Assembly: GCA_009761415.1 (NCBI GenBank)
Contig: QUOL01000001.1
Span: 1,798,001 to 1,862,000, forward strand
Length of the DNA: 64,000 nt
Reading direction: 5' to 3'
Source of the DNA: Sarcomyxa edulis
Taxonomy: Eukaryota; Basidiomycota; Agaricomycetes; Agaricales; Mycenaceae
Every line of letters starts with the position of its first letter. Positions within the stretch are counted from its first letter, which is position 1. Shown piece after piece: positions 1-10,745 of this stretch. The position numbers were made by a program, and so were the translations under genes. The notes under the pieces are model-generated. The model was not told the DNA's origin and did no database searches. It saw nothing but the letters and a program-made list of their open reading frames with translations.

Positions 1-331
1 GTCCTCCTCAGTTCCCCCCTGCGTGGAAGATGTTCCTGAGATCAAATTGCTACGGTCGACTGGCACTTGACCGCTCCTTTGGAATCCAATGTTTCACTAC
101 TTTCTTTCCTCTCTTTTCATCTCGCTATCTCAGTTCCAGGTTCTCGTTATTTCTGCATTCTTTCGAACCGAAACATTTCACTCCCAGGACTCGTACTCGC
201 ATCTGTATATATCCCTACGTGGCTGCTTATCTCTTTTCGCTAGACCCGCCCTCGAGTGCACCAACGATCGCCCCTCTCCTTCAGCTCCAATTCTACCCCC
301 CTAAATCTTCATTGCGCATTTGCAATTCTGG
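1..331. other. Left-edge non-coding stretch
   Basis: This is upstream of the first plus-strand gene and I see no supported gene in it. It is pyrimidine-rich on the plus strand, as expected for a fungal promoter or 5' UTR, and has a TATATA-like string near 205-211, about 120 bases before the ATG. Open frames here lack similarity to anything I recognise and overlap one another in several frames. Confidence 0.5.
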
Positions 332-2002
332 ATGGATCCACAGCCATCGGCCCCGAAAGCTGCCAATAGAAACAGGTTTTCACTAATTTTGCAGTTAGCA
401 TCGTCCACTAGAACAGCACTCGGTTCACCTACAGGCATCGACCGTGAACGTCCCTCTCCAACTAATACCACCATCCAAGCATCACCTCCACCTACTCCTT
501 CAACTCGTACTCCCTTGCTATCGTCGTTGACCGCATTTATGAAGACACCTACATCGCCGCCACCCCCACAGGACATTAAAAATCTCCCACCCACATCGAA
601 TGAACTTGCGGCGAAAGAGAGGACTAGGCTGGTGAAGAAGGCTAGGAAGCTGAGTAGGGTCTTCGGCGAGGTCGCTGTTCTTGACGCCCCAAATCGGGAA
701 CAGACCGCCAGTCACGTTGAAGCTTCTCAACCAACTATTGCTTCTCCATCCCAACCTGAAAAACCAAATTCCTCCTTGTCCGAATCCCCATCGCAACCCA
801 TAATCGCACTTCCAACTACTATGTCAGATAATTGCGAGCCATCCTCTCTAGAAGGCTCAATAGCGAGCTCGTCGTCTACCGCCTCACATCGACCTTCCTT
901 ATCCGTCTGCACCACAGCTAGATCGCTGCTGAGCATTGATGAACGATCAATCGATTCCGTTACTCCAACTACCCCCATACCACCTACAGCCGAGCAGCTC
1001 CGGAAAGCCAGACTCGCAAAGCTCACTCGCCATCTCGGAGAGAACATTCCACCTGAACTCGTCTCGAAACCTTGTCGTGACGATGCTTCCATTTCTACAT
1101 ATAGCTCTCGCCGTTCTGCGAATCGAAGACGAAGCTTGGATGTTTCTTCGCTTCGACAACCACTTCTAGATCACAATAATTCTTGCGAGGACAAGTCTGT
1201 GAAACGAAGTCGTTCGTTATGGACACGCCGTGACAGGCACCTGGAGGACATCGATCCAGAGCCTGCACTGGACTATCAGGCCATGTATCGAGATGGGGGG
1301 CATATGAACGACAGACAGAGAGTCTTGAACGTCAAACGTGCTCGAAAGATGACCCAGGTACTTACAACATTCTCTTCTCCACTATACCCTCTTTGATCCT
1401 TACTCCTGCAGTTGTTCGGGCATGAACCACCTGTCGAGCTTATCCAGATTTTGAATGATGTCGACGAACGGCTGTTGACACCAACAGACGACAATCGAGA
1501 TTCTATTGCTGCGCCACTTCACATAGACCCTGACCTAACTTCCACCCCTACACTGACTCGATATCGTTCTAATTCTATACCATCGCCTGTCATAGAAACA
1601 CCGACAGACGATCTGCATCCCCAAATCGCCATTGCTTTTGACAACAAACACCCCATTACACCGCCGCCATTCTCTGATGCGATTGACATTGCTCCAACAC
1701 CCATTGCTACAACCGATACCCCGAATTTCAATTGCGCCATTGATACGTTCCAAGAACGCCGTCGTCGTGCAGCCAAGTTGTCTCGATTCTTCGGTGTAGG
1801 CTTCCAAGACCTAACGCCCTCCTTGGTTACCCCAGACGTTCCCGGACTCCCTGATTCTACTAATCATCGTCCAACCGTGGCCGTAGATGTGAAGATGAGT
1901 GGGCCAGGTCGATTTTGGGGCTTTGCAGATGGACGTCGCAATTTGAAGGAAGCAGATATGGTCGATGTCATTGACAAGCTGAGAGGGATGAAGGCTTCTT
2001 AG
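332..2002 (+). CDS. Hypothetical protein with four basic KxRxxG-type repeats
   Basis: Two exons, 332-1357 and 1412-2002, are joined by a 54-nt intron (GTACTT...CTGCAG) and encode about 538 residues. I do not recognise a named family. The visible structure is four spaced copies of a basic motif of the form K/R-A-R/K-K-L/M-S/T-R-x-F/L-G: near residues 96-110 (KKARKLSRVFGE), 222-236 (LAKLTRHLGE), 334-347 (KRARKMTQLFGH, spanning the splice junction) and 440-452 (AAKLSRFFGV). The linkers are long, Ser/Thr/Pro-rich and probably disordered. The reading frame is kept exactly across the intron and the third repeat is only complete when it is spliced out, which supports the model. The motif could bind a partner through a short basic amphipathic helix, but that is inference. 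The start at 332 is the first ATG in frame. Confidence 0.8.
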
Positions 2003-2414
2003 ATCTACTTGCATAGTAACATACATCTTGCTCATCTTGTGCACGTGTATACTTATACGATATATATCCGTACAATCTATACCTTTCTGCTTGCTTGCAA
2101 TACATGTGCCACACTTGTTGTTCGTCAAACTGATACAGGGACCACTTTCTCATCCATTCTGGATATAAGGCGGGTGCATTGCACATGTACAGCTTTCGAT
2201 ATCAGATATAGAGGTGTCCCCCAAGTACCAATAGCGCTCTTGCTCCACAACTGCACAGCTCTGAATAGTGTTCTCGTCAGATGAGTGCGGTCTCGTTAGA
2301 CTGGGAAAACTGGTCCTGAATCGACTCGAATCATCCATGAGAACCGGATAGTAAACTTGGCGGACGAGGATCGGAGTGGATATATCCATGGTGTATGAGG
2401 AATCCGAATCGATA
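2003..2414. other. Tail-to-tail intergenic region
   Basis: This lies between the 3' ends of the four-repeat protein gene and RPB8. No supported gene; it should carry both 3' UTRs. Small overlapping open frames are present but show no recognisable protein and no splice logic. Confidence 0.5.
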
Positions 2415-3082
2415 TTATTTCCGCATTAGTAGGTACACCGGATCCCCAAGAACAACGCTCGTCATGTGTCGAAAAGAACCCGTCAGAGACATTAACAGTC
2501 CTCCAAACGAGGCATATGCGGTTCTGGGGAAATCAAGCCGTTGAGCTATGTATAATCCAGTTGATGGCAGACGGAACTCACACAATCTCTGACGATCCTC
2601 CGTCGAATTTGTATACCTTACAGTGGACGTATAAATCATTCGATGATGGAGAAGAGACAAGATCAAGAAGAAGAGGTATACGCACTTTTCCATACATAAC
2701 ATAGTCGTAATCTTCTTCGAGGCCTCTACGACCTTTCCCATCGGGCCTCCAAACATCCCTATCCTTGTCGTCAGCATCGTCCGCACCATCAGCGCCAGTT
2801 CCCGTAGGGCCACCTCGGGCAAGAGACGAAGCGAGGGCGAGGGCGAAGCTTTGTTCTGCGTTCAAAGGAAATAGTTCGATATTGTAGTCTAGCGTGAGAT
2901 CCATGTCATAATTTTTTGAGTGTGCGTATAGACGCGACACTGTAGAAGATCGAGAATGATTAGACTGATGGAAGAAGGAACAGAAGAGACGACGAACCTC
3001 GATCGAACTTTTTGCCCTCCTTGTCGATGGCACTTATTGTAAAAATGTCATCAAAGACGATGTTGGAAGCAGCGGTGGTCAT
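2415..3082 (-). CDS. RPB8: RNA polymerase I/II/III common subunit RPABC3 (Rpb8)
   Basis: Four exons on the minus strand (3082-2998, 2939-2686, 2616-2582, 2523-2415) give 160 residues, close to the usual 145-150 plus a small acidic loop. Rpb8 is the OB-fold subunit shared by all three nuclear RNA polymerases. Recognisable landmarks are the N-terminal FDDIFTI segment, the LTLDYNIELFP strand, the ALASSLAR segment, the DYDYVMYGK strand directly followed by VYKF, the SFGGLLMSL signature and the C-terminal YLLMR. The loop between ALASSLAR and DYDYVMYG is rich in Gly/Asp, as in other fungi. One 35-nt exon (2616-2582) is needed to keep the frame. The gene is head-to-head with the alpha/beta-hydrolase-like gene, the start codons being 75 bases apart, so the two probably share a promoter. 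Confidence 0.95.
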
Positions 3083-3157
3083 GGCGGACGACGACGAGCA
3101 ACGATCAACGCCGCGAAAAGTTTCGATTGTCAACCACGTGCCTCGACCACTAATAGG
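3083..3157. promoter_or_regulatory. Short bidirectional promoter with CACGTG
   Basis: Only 75 bases separate the RPB8 start (minus) from the hydrolase-like start (plus). The interval contains a palindromic CACGTG hexamer at 3135-3140, the binding site of bHLH factors such as Cbf1 in fungi. No clear TATA box is seen. Confidence 0.55.
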
Positions 3158-3908
3158 ATGTCCGTACTCAAGATTTCTGGAAATCGTTTTCTGCCTTCAC
3201 TCCTTTCCCGCCATTCTTCTAGTTTTATTCTACGAACGCCCCCCAAATCTGCGCCACGCGAAGTGCCCACTCCACTCGTCTTTCTATCAGCTAGTCAATG
3301 GGATCCCTTGTCGAGCAAAGGGTACATTGATGGATGTCTGTCTTCACGAACCATTGTCTAAAGTCATGATATAGGATGCAAGGATTCGCTGCCATGTTCG
3401 CGGAGAAAGGCTTCACATGCCTGGAGACCGACCTCTCTTCGTCAGAACTACAAATTTCCTCTGAAGCTATGATGAGCCATTTCGAATCAGGTGTGGTCGA
3501 CGCAGACTGCAGACACCATATGAATCTCAACACTTTGATCTAGAACTCAAACATAACATACGCATATGCAGTATTCCATTCGCCCCCGTCATATTTGCAC
3601 GTTCGGCCGGAGCTCTGATAGCGCAGACGTATATATCCTCCAACCCCGCCTCTGGACTCTTTCTTATTTCTCCTCCTTCATCTAACGAGGCTGTATCGCA
3701 AACTCTGTTGCCTACTCCCCTGACAGAATTCAATTACGAACCGAAATTCCCGCTCGCTGTTATGGGCCCGCCTAAAGAGGTGGAAACGTTCAAGAGGCAG
3801 AGTCGGCTAGGGAAAGATGAGGGTGTCGATATGATCACTGTAAACGATTTGGACGACCAGGAAGCATTTGTGAAGATGGAACAGTGGCTGGATGACATCG
3901 GCGTCTGA
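3158..3908 (+). CDS. Alpha/beta-hydrolase-like protein
   Basis: Three exons (about 3158-3321, 3375-3490, 3544-3908) give 214 residues. After a basic, Ser-rich N-terminus that could be a mitochondrial presequence, the protein reads as a small alpha/beta hydrolase: a strand LVFLSASQWD, a segment GFAAMFAEKGFTCLETDL, and the strand-turn-helix PVIFARSAGALIAQTY where ARSAG stands in the nucleophile-elbow position (GxSxG with Ala for the first Gly). The following strand GLFLISPP and the C-terminal VEFxKMEQWLDDIGV-like helix fit the fold. The second intron was placed with the acceptor at 3543 because this restores an unbroken HFESELKHNIR...SIPF reading. Substrate is unknown. It is transcribed away from RPB8. 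Confidence 0.75.
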
Positions 3909-4321
3909 GACGAAGTTCTGGTAAGATGAACAAATTGTCGACTGTGGCTCACGTTGACTGGCGAGAAGGCAGCTGATGAGTGGCATAGCGGACTTGGGGG
4001 AAAATTATAGCAAGTGAGTCAAATCGTGGTGTCCCGTCAGTTTGCGACCGTGCCTTCTCCGAACAAACGATTGGCATGACAATCAACGCGCACAATGACA
4101 AGCTAGTCTCAGATCAGCGTGTTGCACATAAGAGCTGCAAAATTTCTCCGAGCACGAAGTTCGCGTCGGTAATATTGTACGTGGTATGGGTCTACAGTGT
4201 ATGCGTTTGGGGCAATAAATAAAGTCGTCAATCATAAAATACGTAGCCTCATGAACAGATCAGTGAACCTGGAAACGCGTCAGCAACAGTGAGCCTTTGC
4301 GCTAAAACCCACATACCGAAC
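3909..4321. other. Tail-to-tail intergenic region
   Basis: This separates the 3' end of the hydrolase-like gene from the 3' end of MMM1. An AATAAA string lies near 4214 on the plus strand and could act as a polyadenylation signal, though it is far from the stop codon. Nothing else is supported. Confidence 0.4.
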
Positions 4322-5413
4322 TCAAATGTCCTCCATCATTTCTTTCTTGATCTCTTGACGAGCTTCGGCCAAACTCGACAGGCCTGGAAGTACGACGTTC
4401 CACTTGCCGCGGGCAGCTAAAAGTCGTCGTAGTTGATGTTGTATCAGTTCGTGTAATTTTGGCACATTGGCCAATTTTGCACGGCTGCCCATGAGGGAGG
4501 TCGTTGTTAAGTCAAGGGTAAAATCCGGTGGGATGCTGATGGTCAATACAGGGGCACGTGAGTTGGGGGATGGGGGAGTCACGGTTATCTGAAGGTGAGT
4601 TCAGTGATATATCTAAAATAGAGAGAAGACGATCTCACAGAAGACTTGAATAGAGAGAGCGATATTGTCAATGATACAGGGAGACGCGCGAAGGAGGGCA
4701 TGGGATAATTGAACAGGTATGAAGTAGACAGAGAGATTGATAACGTGTCTGTGTAATTGACATCGAACTGGGTTTCCTGTAACAACATTTAAGTCATTGA
4801 CAAAGGGACGAGAATGATATGACTGACGGAAAAGGGTTCAGTAGGCTGTCGATTTATGCGCGCGTTTGAAAGACGGGGAGCTGAGACGCCCAAATCTACA
4901 GAGTGAATTTTGATATGGTCCTGTATCCAAAATCAGTACGCCGATACTTGCACTGGAAACATACACATACCAGGAAGCCTGGTGGTCGTACGGTATTCGC
5001 ATATTCTTCTATTCGTTTCCGCGCGATTTCATCGCCCTCGACGCCAGGGAGATCATCTCGTAGTTTAGACCTATAAACCTCAACTATCTGTATGCTTTGC
5101 TTGAGTCTTTGATTTCGCACAGTGACTCAGAGACACGCACTTGTTGTGAAAGCATATTAAACCAGTCTGCCGATTCGGCGGCTGGGTCTTTCTCAGCGTT
5201 TTCTACGTCACGCGAGATTATACGTTTCCTATTCTTGAGTGAAAGATCGCTATCCATCCTAGGGTGATAAGATGAAGTTTCGAATGGGTATTCGGTGGAG
5301 TCGAGGAATAGATATTTGAGAATAAGTCCGAGCAGCACGAGAATCGAGAGCTGGCCTAAGATCAGTCCCTGCGTGAAGGTTGGCTGAAGGGATAGAAGAT
5401 AGTTGCTCCCCAT
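4322..5413 (-). CDS. MMM1: ERMES complex subunit Mmm1
   Basis: Five exons (5413-5141, 5087-4971, 4920-4828, 4776-4639, 4588-4322) encode 295 residues. Mmm1 is the ER-membrane subunit of the ER-mitochondria encounter structure and carries an SMP lipid-transfer domain. A single hydrophobic segment at about residues 13-38 (LILGQLSILVLLGLILKYLFL) anchors it in the ER, with the SMP domain from about residue 78 to the end. Family signatures are ESADWFNMLSQQ, LRDDLPGVEGDEIARKRIEEYA, IKIHSVDLGVSAPRLSNARI, SLSTSYLFNYP and LPVSLTISLSLF. The length is slightly short because the linker between the TM and SMP parts is brief, as in other basidiomycetes. All introns are 49-53 nt. The whole reading is unbroken, so function is likely intact. 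Confidence 0.95.
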
Positions 5414-5703
5414 GCTGGATAGTCGAAGCTTGAAGCTTGAGGATATATATCCCGGTGAGCGTCGAGACTCAGGATGGACGACCGTGATTGAATTTGCATC
5501 TGAAAATCTCGTCGCGTGCCAGATCTAAATTTGGCTCAAATATTTTTCTGCGGAGAGCCCGTGGCAAGTCACGGTTCTTCGACGATCAACTCGAGCGAGT
5601 GGCAAGTGCTCGATATTGGGTACTAAAACCATGTAGGCACAGAAACTTTGGCAGTGTCAACTTCCTATCCAAACTGTTTGTTTCATAGCACGCCGACCTG
5701 ACA

Positions 5704-7204
5704 ATGCAGCCTTCAGAGACCATACCTGCCTTTGTCTCCTGGCCTGGAGCTCCCTTCACGGAATCCCTGGTGCGCAAAGCTCTCGAAGCAGTCAGCCTTG
5801 ATGTCTCCATCATCTCGTCGATCCCATCATCGTTTTCCAGCCTGATCCAATGGTCGACCTACGATGACATGGACCATGAATTGACGCACATAGACCATGA
5901 ACATGTCCTCTCGTCTTCCTACACTATCCGCAAGGCCCTCATCCGCAAACATTTTCTCTCTCATTGCATCCATTCGTACCTGACGAAACATGAGACATCT
6001 CCTCTCAAGCAAGCTCTTCCTCGAACTTGGGAGATTGACATATCCTTCGCAGATGAGCTTGACGAGATGTGGACCGACGAGCTTTGGGAGCTCGGTGCCG
6101 AGCTACAGGACCCAAATATATGGTGGATCATCAAACCAGGCATGGCTGATCGTGGCATGGGTATCCGACTTTTCAATAGCAAAGAATCGCTTCAAACAAT
6201 ATTTGAGGAGTTTGACGAGGACTCTGAAGATGAGGAGGACGATGACAGCACTGCTGTTGTGACCTCTCAGCTCCGGCATTTTGTGATCCAAGTGCGAACC
6301 GTGTTGCTATCATCTTAATTTCATCTCTTGATGTTCTGCGCTAGGAATATATATCGAATCCACTCTTGCTTGATCCTTCCGAAATGCCCATTCATGGAAA
6401 TACACGGCCTAGTGAACTTCAGGGGCATAAAGTCAGTCGCGCACTATCAAACTGGAGGATGCTGTCTGACATATCGATACAACAGTTCCATCTCAGAGCG
6501 TACTGCGTTTCTTCAGGCGCTCTCACACTCTATCTCAATTCCCGCATCCTAGCCTTATTCTCCGCCGTCCCATACAGAACTCCAGTTCTGAAGGAAAACT
6601 CTGGAAGAGATCAAGATTCCGCGATCGATTTGGGACCCCATTTGACCAATACTTCTCTTCAGACTCACCGTGGTGAAGAAGGCGTCCGTTTACTTGACGA
6701 GCTTGTCGGCTGCCATACCCTTTCTGGCCAGGGCAAAGGTCTTGAACTCACCGAGGCAGATGTCAACTGCATCATCGATCAAATGGCGGACATTCTGGCG
6801 GAGACCTTCAAAGCCGCATTACAAAATCCCATACACTTCCAGGTATGTCCCATACCTTCGTTCCCGTATGTTGGTTCTAATTCGGATGCATGTAGCCTCA
6901 AGCTAATGCCTTCGAACTCTATGGTATCGATTTCTTGGTAACACATCATCCATCCGACCAAGGCTTGCGGTCGCCATTTCAACTCAAGTTGCTGGAGGTC
7001 AATGCCGAGCCTGCCATCGAGCTCACTGGTCCACGGCTTTCTTGGATATTGGAAGACCTTTTTGTTGCTATAGGAAAAGTCTGTGTTGAACCTTTCTTTG
7101 CAAAAGAAAACCAACGAGCAGTTGAGACTTGGCCTGTCGGTGAAACTCGTCATGGGCTGCGAAAATGTCTGGATGTGGAGGTCCGAGGGCCTGGTGGGTG
7201 TTAA
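5704..7204 (+). CDS. Tubulin-tyrosine-ligase (TTL) family protein
   Basis: Four exons (5704-6291, 6345-6431, 6486-6842, 6896-7204) give 446 residues. TTL-domain proteins have an ATP-grasp fold and ligate amino acids to proteins. Seen here: PNIWWIIKPGMADRGMGI (the ATP-binding K-P-x-x-x-x-G-x-G-I segment, about residues 140-157), FVIQEYISNPLLL directly across the first splice site, and near the C-terminus FELYGIDFLV followed by LKLLEVNAEPAIE, the metal-binding D...E-x-N motif of TTLs. An acidic Asp/Glu run sits between the ATP motif and FVIQEYI. It matches the TTL domain of the fungal Pby1 type, but without Pby1's N-terminal phosphatase part. The true substrate in fungi is unsettled. Confidence 0.88.
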
Positions 7205-7389
7205 ACAGACTTGTCTACTTGACGTATGTGTATATGTGTGACCGCTGGATAGTACAAAACGAAAAACGCAATTCTATGAGATCCCCCAGATACTCAGTAC
7301 TTAGTCTTCACCATTATCTTCGTCGATATTAGGACCTTTACAGTTTGACCCCAGTGGACTCTGGAAGCCCAGAGCAAAGAGTCGCGAGC

Positions 7390-7395
7390 CACGTG
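7390..7395. promoter_or_regulatory. CACGTG hexamer upstream of the CDK gene
   Basis: A palindromic CACGTG lies 27 bases before the start codon of the CDK11-type gene. It may be a bHLH (Cbf1-type) site; the position makes it part of the core promoter or 5' UTR. Confidence 0.4.
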
Positions 7396-7422
7396 CTATA
7401 AATTCTCTCCAAACTGTCCGTC

Positions 7423-8915
7423 ATGTCCTCCGATGTTGCTGGCCCGTCGACGCCCTCAAGGAAGCGCTCCAAATGGGACGAAGACGACGATTTAGACCAG
7501 GATATTCATAAGACATTGCAGCCTCTGCCTAAACGTCGTGCAAAGGCAAAAACCCCAATAAAGAGCGAACCATCACATCCTAGCCCTGCTTTACCGAAAT
7601 ACACACATGCTCGTCCAGCACATAGCATCTACGTTCCACCACGAACCCATCATCCACCAATTTTACCATCACGCTCCGTTTACTGTTACGAAAGACTGAA
7701 CCAGATCGAGGAGGGCTCCTATGGTGTGGTTTTCCGAGCAAGGGACAAGCAAACTGGGGATATCGTGGCCTTGAAAAAACTCAAGTTGGACGAGGAGAAG
7801 AATGGCTTTCCCATCACAGCGTTACGAGAGATCAACGCACTCATGTCTTGTCGACACGAAAATGTAGTGGGCATTCGTGAGGTCGTAGTCGGCGATACAT
7901 TGACACAGTACGTGTTGAGCAGTACTTTCTTCCTCGGATATACTTTAAATCACTATTTTGTAAAAGAGTTTTCGTCGTTATGGATTTTATAGAACACGAT
8001 CTCAAATCTCTTCTGACCGTCATGCCATCACCGTTTCTGCAATCCGAAATCAAGACACTCATGCTACAACTTCTCTCGGCCGTGGGCCACTGCCACTCAA
8101 ACTGGATTCTACACCGAGATCTTAAGACAAGCAATCTACTCATGAACAACCGGGGGACCATCAAAGTAGCGGATTTTGGTCTAGCACGACGTTATGGAGA
8201 CCCAGTCGGAGTAGGTGGAATGACCCAACTTGTGGTGACACTATGGTACAGGCATGTCATTGGCACACATCTCAAGCAGTTTCTCGATTTAATCTTTTGA
8301 GTTTAGAGCGCCTGAGATCCTCCTGGGAGCCAAAACGTACTCAACAGCAGTCGACATGTGGTCAGTTGGGTGTATATTTGCAGAGTTGCTCTTGAAGGAA
8401 CCCTTGTTCCAGGCGAAGGGAGAGATCGAACTACTCTCAATGATTTTCAAACTCCTTGGACCTCCCACAACCGCTTCTTGGCCCGATTTTACCTCCCTTC
8501 CTCTCTCTAATACAATATCGCTTCCATCGCCTCAGCCACCGCAATTCCGCCAGAGATTCCAATATATGACAACAGCAGGCATCGACTTATTGATGTCGTT
8601 GCTCACCTATGATCCTGAACGAAGGATAACTGCAGAAGCGGCGCTTCAGCACCCATACTTCAGGTGGGATGCCGATCTCATTTCCTCGTATAAGTACTGA
8701 CGTAGCATGCGCAGTGAGTCTCCGTTCCCAAAACATCCAGATCTATTCGGATCGTTCCCATCTGCAGCTGCGGGAGAAAAGTGCGTTGATCCCTTTCAAG
8801 CGTCACCCGCATCTCTCATGTTCTCTTTTGCAGAAGACGCAAACCGTTTGACAGCCCTTCAGCTCCAATGAGGGCAGCCGACTATAAACTGTTGACAGAG
8901 TTTGATCTACCATAG
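7423..8915 (+). CDS. CDK11-type cyclin-dependent kinase
   Basis: Five exons (7423-7907, 7967-8251, 8307-8663, 8715-8780, 8834-8915) encode 424 residues. A Lys/Arg-rich, disordered N-terminus of about 88 residues precedes the kinase domain: glycine loop EEGSYGVV, Lys in IVALKKLKL, the cyclin-binding helix GFPITALRE, hinge [14 protein letters not shown], catalytic [19 protein letters not shown] and [26 protein letters not shown]. The hinge and activation segments, and the tail with [10 protein letters not shown], match CDK11 (PITSLRE kinases, transcription and splicing) better than CDK9, although the helix spells PITALRE. The intron between WYR and APE has a GC donor (GCATGT at 8252) instead of GT; no GT donor gives an open frame. 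The last two exons carry the non-catalytic tail. An AATAAA occurs about 24 bases past the stop. Confidence 0.9.
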
Positions 8916-9038
8916 AGTCTGTATATAGATGTAGCAGAAATAAACACAGATTGTCGAAAGAAGTCCCTACAAGCCAAGTCCGTACAAGCCAAGTACGATT
9001 GAAGAAGTCATAATTCAAATTCTTTCGGTCTAGGATGC

Positions 9039-10501
9039 CTACTTTCTCTTCGTTTTCTTGCTGGGACCAGCTCGTTCAGCATCATCACTCGGTCTTCGTT
9101 TAGCCCACCGGGGTGGAGGTTCGTTTCCAACTTTGACCGCCCATTCACTTCCTTCTTCGTCCATTTCTTCTTCTGGCGGAGTTTCAGAGGCAGGCAACTC
9201 CTTCGTGTTGGGCTCGGAGGCGCCAGGCAGTCCTTCTGGCGCGCCGACTGGGGCCAAAGCTTCAAGAGTGGAAGTCCTGTCGTCTCCGCCTAAATCCTGG
9301 ACAGATTCTTCGGGTTCTTCGTTCTTGCTGCGTTTCTTGCGGGTCCGTTTGGGCTTTTCTTCAGGCTGACGAACGTAACCGTATTGCCCTTTCTCGCCCA
9401 CTAAAGGTTTTCTCTGATCGACGATAGCTGTGATCATAGGGTCCAAACGAGACGCGTTTTTCTTGTATCTTTCGCGCCATGATTGCCAAGTATGCCGATT
9501 GACCCAGTTGTGTTCAGGTTCACCACCCTATGTTATCAGCGATTAGATTTTTACAATTATAAGCAGGATATATAACGACGTACTAAATCACACAGCTGCT
9601 GATAAAGTCGGTTTCCGGTTCTGCCACCGGTCTCTTTGTAGGGAATTTTTGCTGCGATCCAAGCACACAAGTGTTGCTCGTCTTCTTCCGTGAACTGTGT
9701 CCTCCTAAAAGTATGTGAGCTTTCCTTACGAGATGAATAGTTAGAGACTCGTACTCTTCGCCTGCGCGTCTCCCGCCAGGATTTTTATAAATCACAGGCG
9801 TATATGTGACGGCGCCCTTCTCCACGCACTTTTTGACCCATAGATATGATTCGATATATTTGTCGGGAACATTCTGATTTATTTTGACGAGATGCTGAAA
9901 AAGCTCTGTGTTCGGATCTGCCAGAATAACGCGAGCCGACAAAGCTGAAGCATGAGGATCACCCCCAGAGTGCTGATAACGCTATATCAAATCCCGATGA
10001 GGTAGAGTGAGCCCATTGCAACTCACCATGATACGCTGACTCAAGGCGGCTCGCACGTTGACATTGGCAATGCTGGGGTGGATATGCATCTTGATCGGTT
10101 CCCTTTCATGTACGAAAATTTGCTTCAAGAGCATCCCTGCGATTTTGCACGCCTCGACGTAGGTGTATGGCACAAAGTACCTATCAGGTCTATCCACGCT
10201 TGTCCAGCATAAACGGAGGCGCTCTTCTTCTGCGGTGCCAGGTTGGATGAGCATGTAGCCCGCTCTCGGCACTTTCACCTCGACGCGACCGCCCAGAGCC
10301 TAGAGTATAGTCAGCATTATTAACGATATATTCACAGACTTCACGAACTGTAATAGTCTCGCAGAGTTCTGCTTGGACGGCCTGTGGCAGGTCTTTCTGG
10401 ATAAAGAACTTGACCGCGAGTCCTGAGTCATCTTGGAATATGGGCTGTATGGATACAGAATCAGAGACTAGATATTTGAAGATACAAGTTTGGGATACCA
10501 T
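9039..10501 (-). CDS. RAP1: Rap1-like telomere/transcription protein (BRCT + Rap1 Myb)
   Basis: Five exons (10501-10349, 10299-10027, 9981-9755, 9704-9584, 9527-9039) give about 420 residues. The N-terminal part (FFIQKDLPQAVQAELCETI...LGGRVEVKVPRAGYMLI) looks like a BRCT domain. A Rap1-type Myb domain follows at about residues 215-275: TQFTEEDEQHLCAWIAAKIPYKETGGRTGNRLYQQL...HTWQSWRERYKK. The C-terminus is basic then Glu/Pro-rich and ends in a KKTKRK cluster, a likely nuclear signal. Rap1 binds shelterin-type telomere complexes or promoter DNA. The start is uncertain: the first 54 bases after the ATG form a possible intron (GTATCC...ATACAG) with no in-frame stop, so residues 2-19 may not be in the protein. 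I see no obvious C-terminal RCT domain. Confidence 0.8.
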
Positions 10502-10606
10502 TGAGCCACTGTATGTCTTTCTGTACGCTGTGGTGGCACGGCGTTGAAAGATGGTGAACGGAGACGAGGTGACCCAAGTTTAAGGTTAGGTGTTTGCCAC
10601 TGTTGC

Positions 10607-10612
10607 CACGTG
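10607..10612. promoter_or_regulatory. CACGTG hexamer upstream of RAP1-like gene
   Basis: A CACGTG palindrome sits about 106 bases before the RAP1-like start codon, in the 245-base gap before the neighbouring dehydrogenase gene ends. Confidence 0.35.
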
Positions 10613-10745
10613 GAAGTGGCGCGGACTCGACCATTTCGACCGATGTAATACCCCAAAGCCGCTAAGCTCAAGCGTTCAAGGGTACTACTATAGTGGTACT
10701 AACTAGTCGTACAGATCCATCTACATACAATGTTGTGGCGAACCA

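Noticed and set aside
30..386. Open frame of about 118 codons at the left edge
   Set aside because: It overlaps the start of the supported first gene in another frame, is pyrimidine-driven in composition and has no recognisable protein content.
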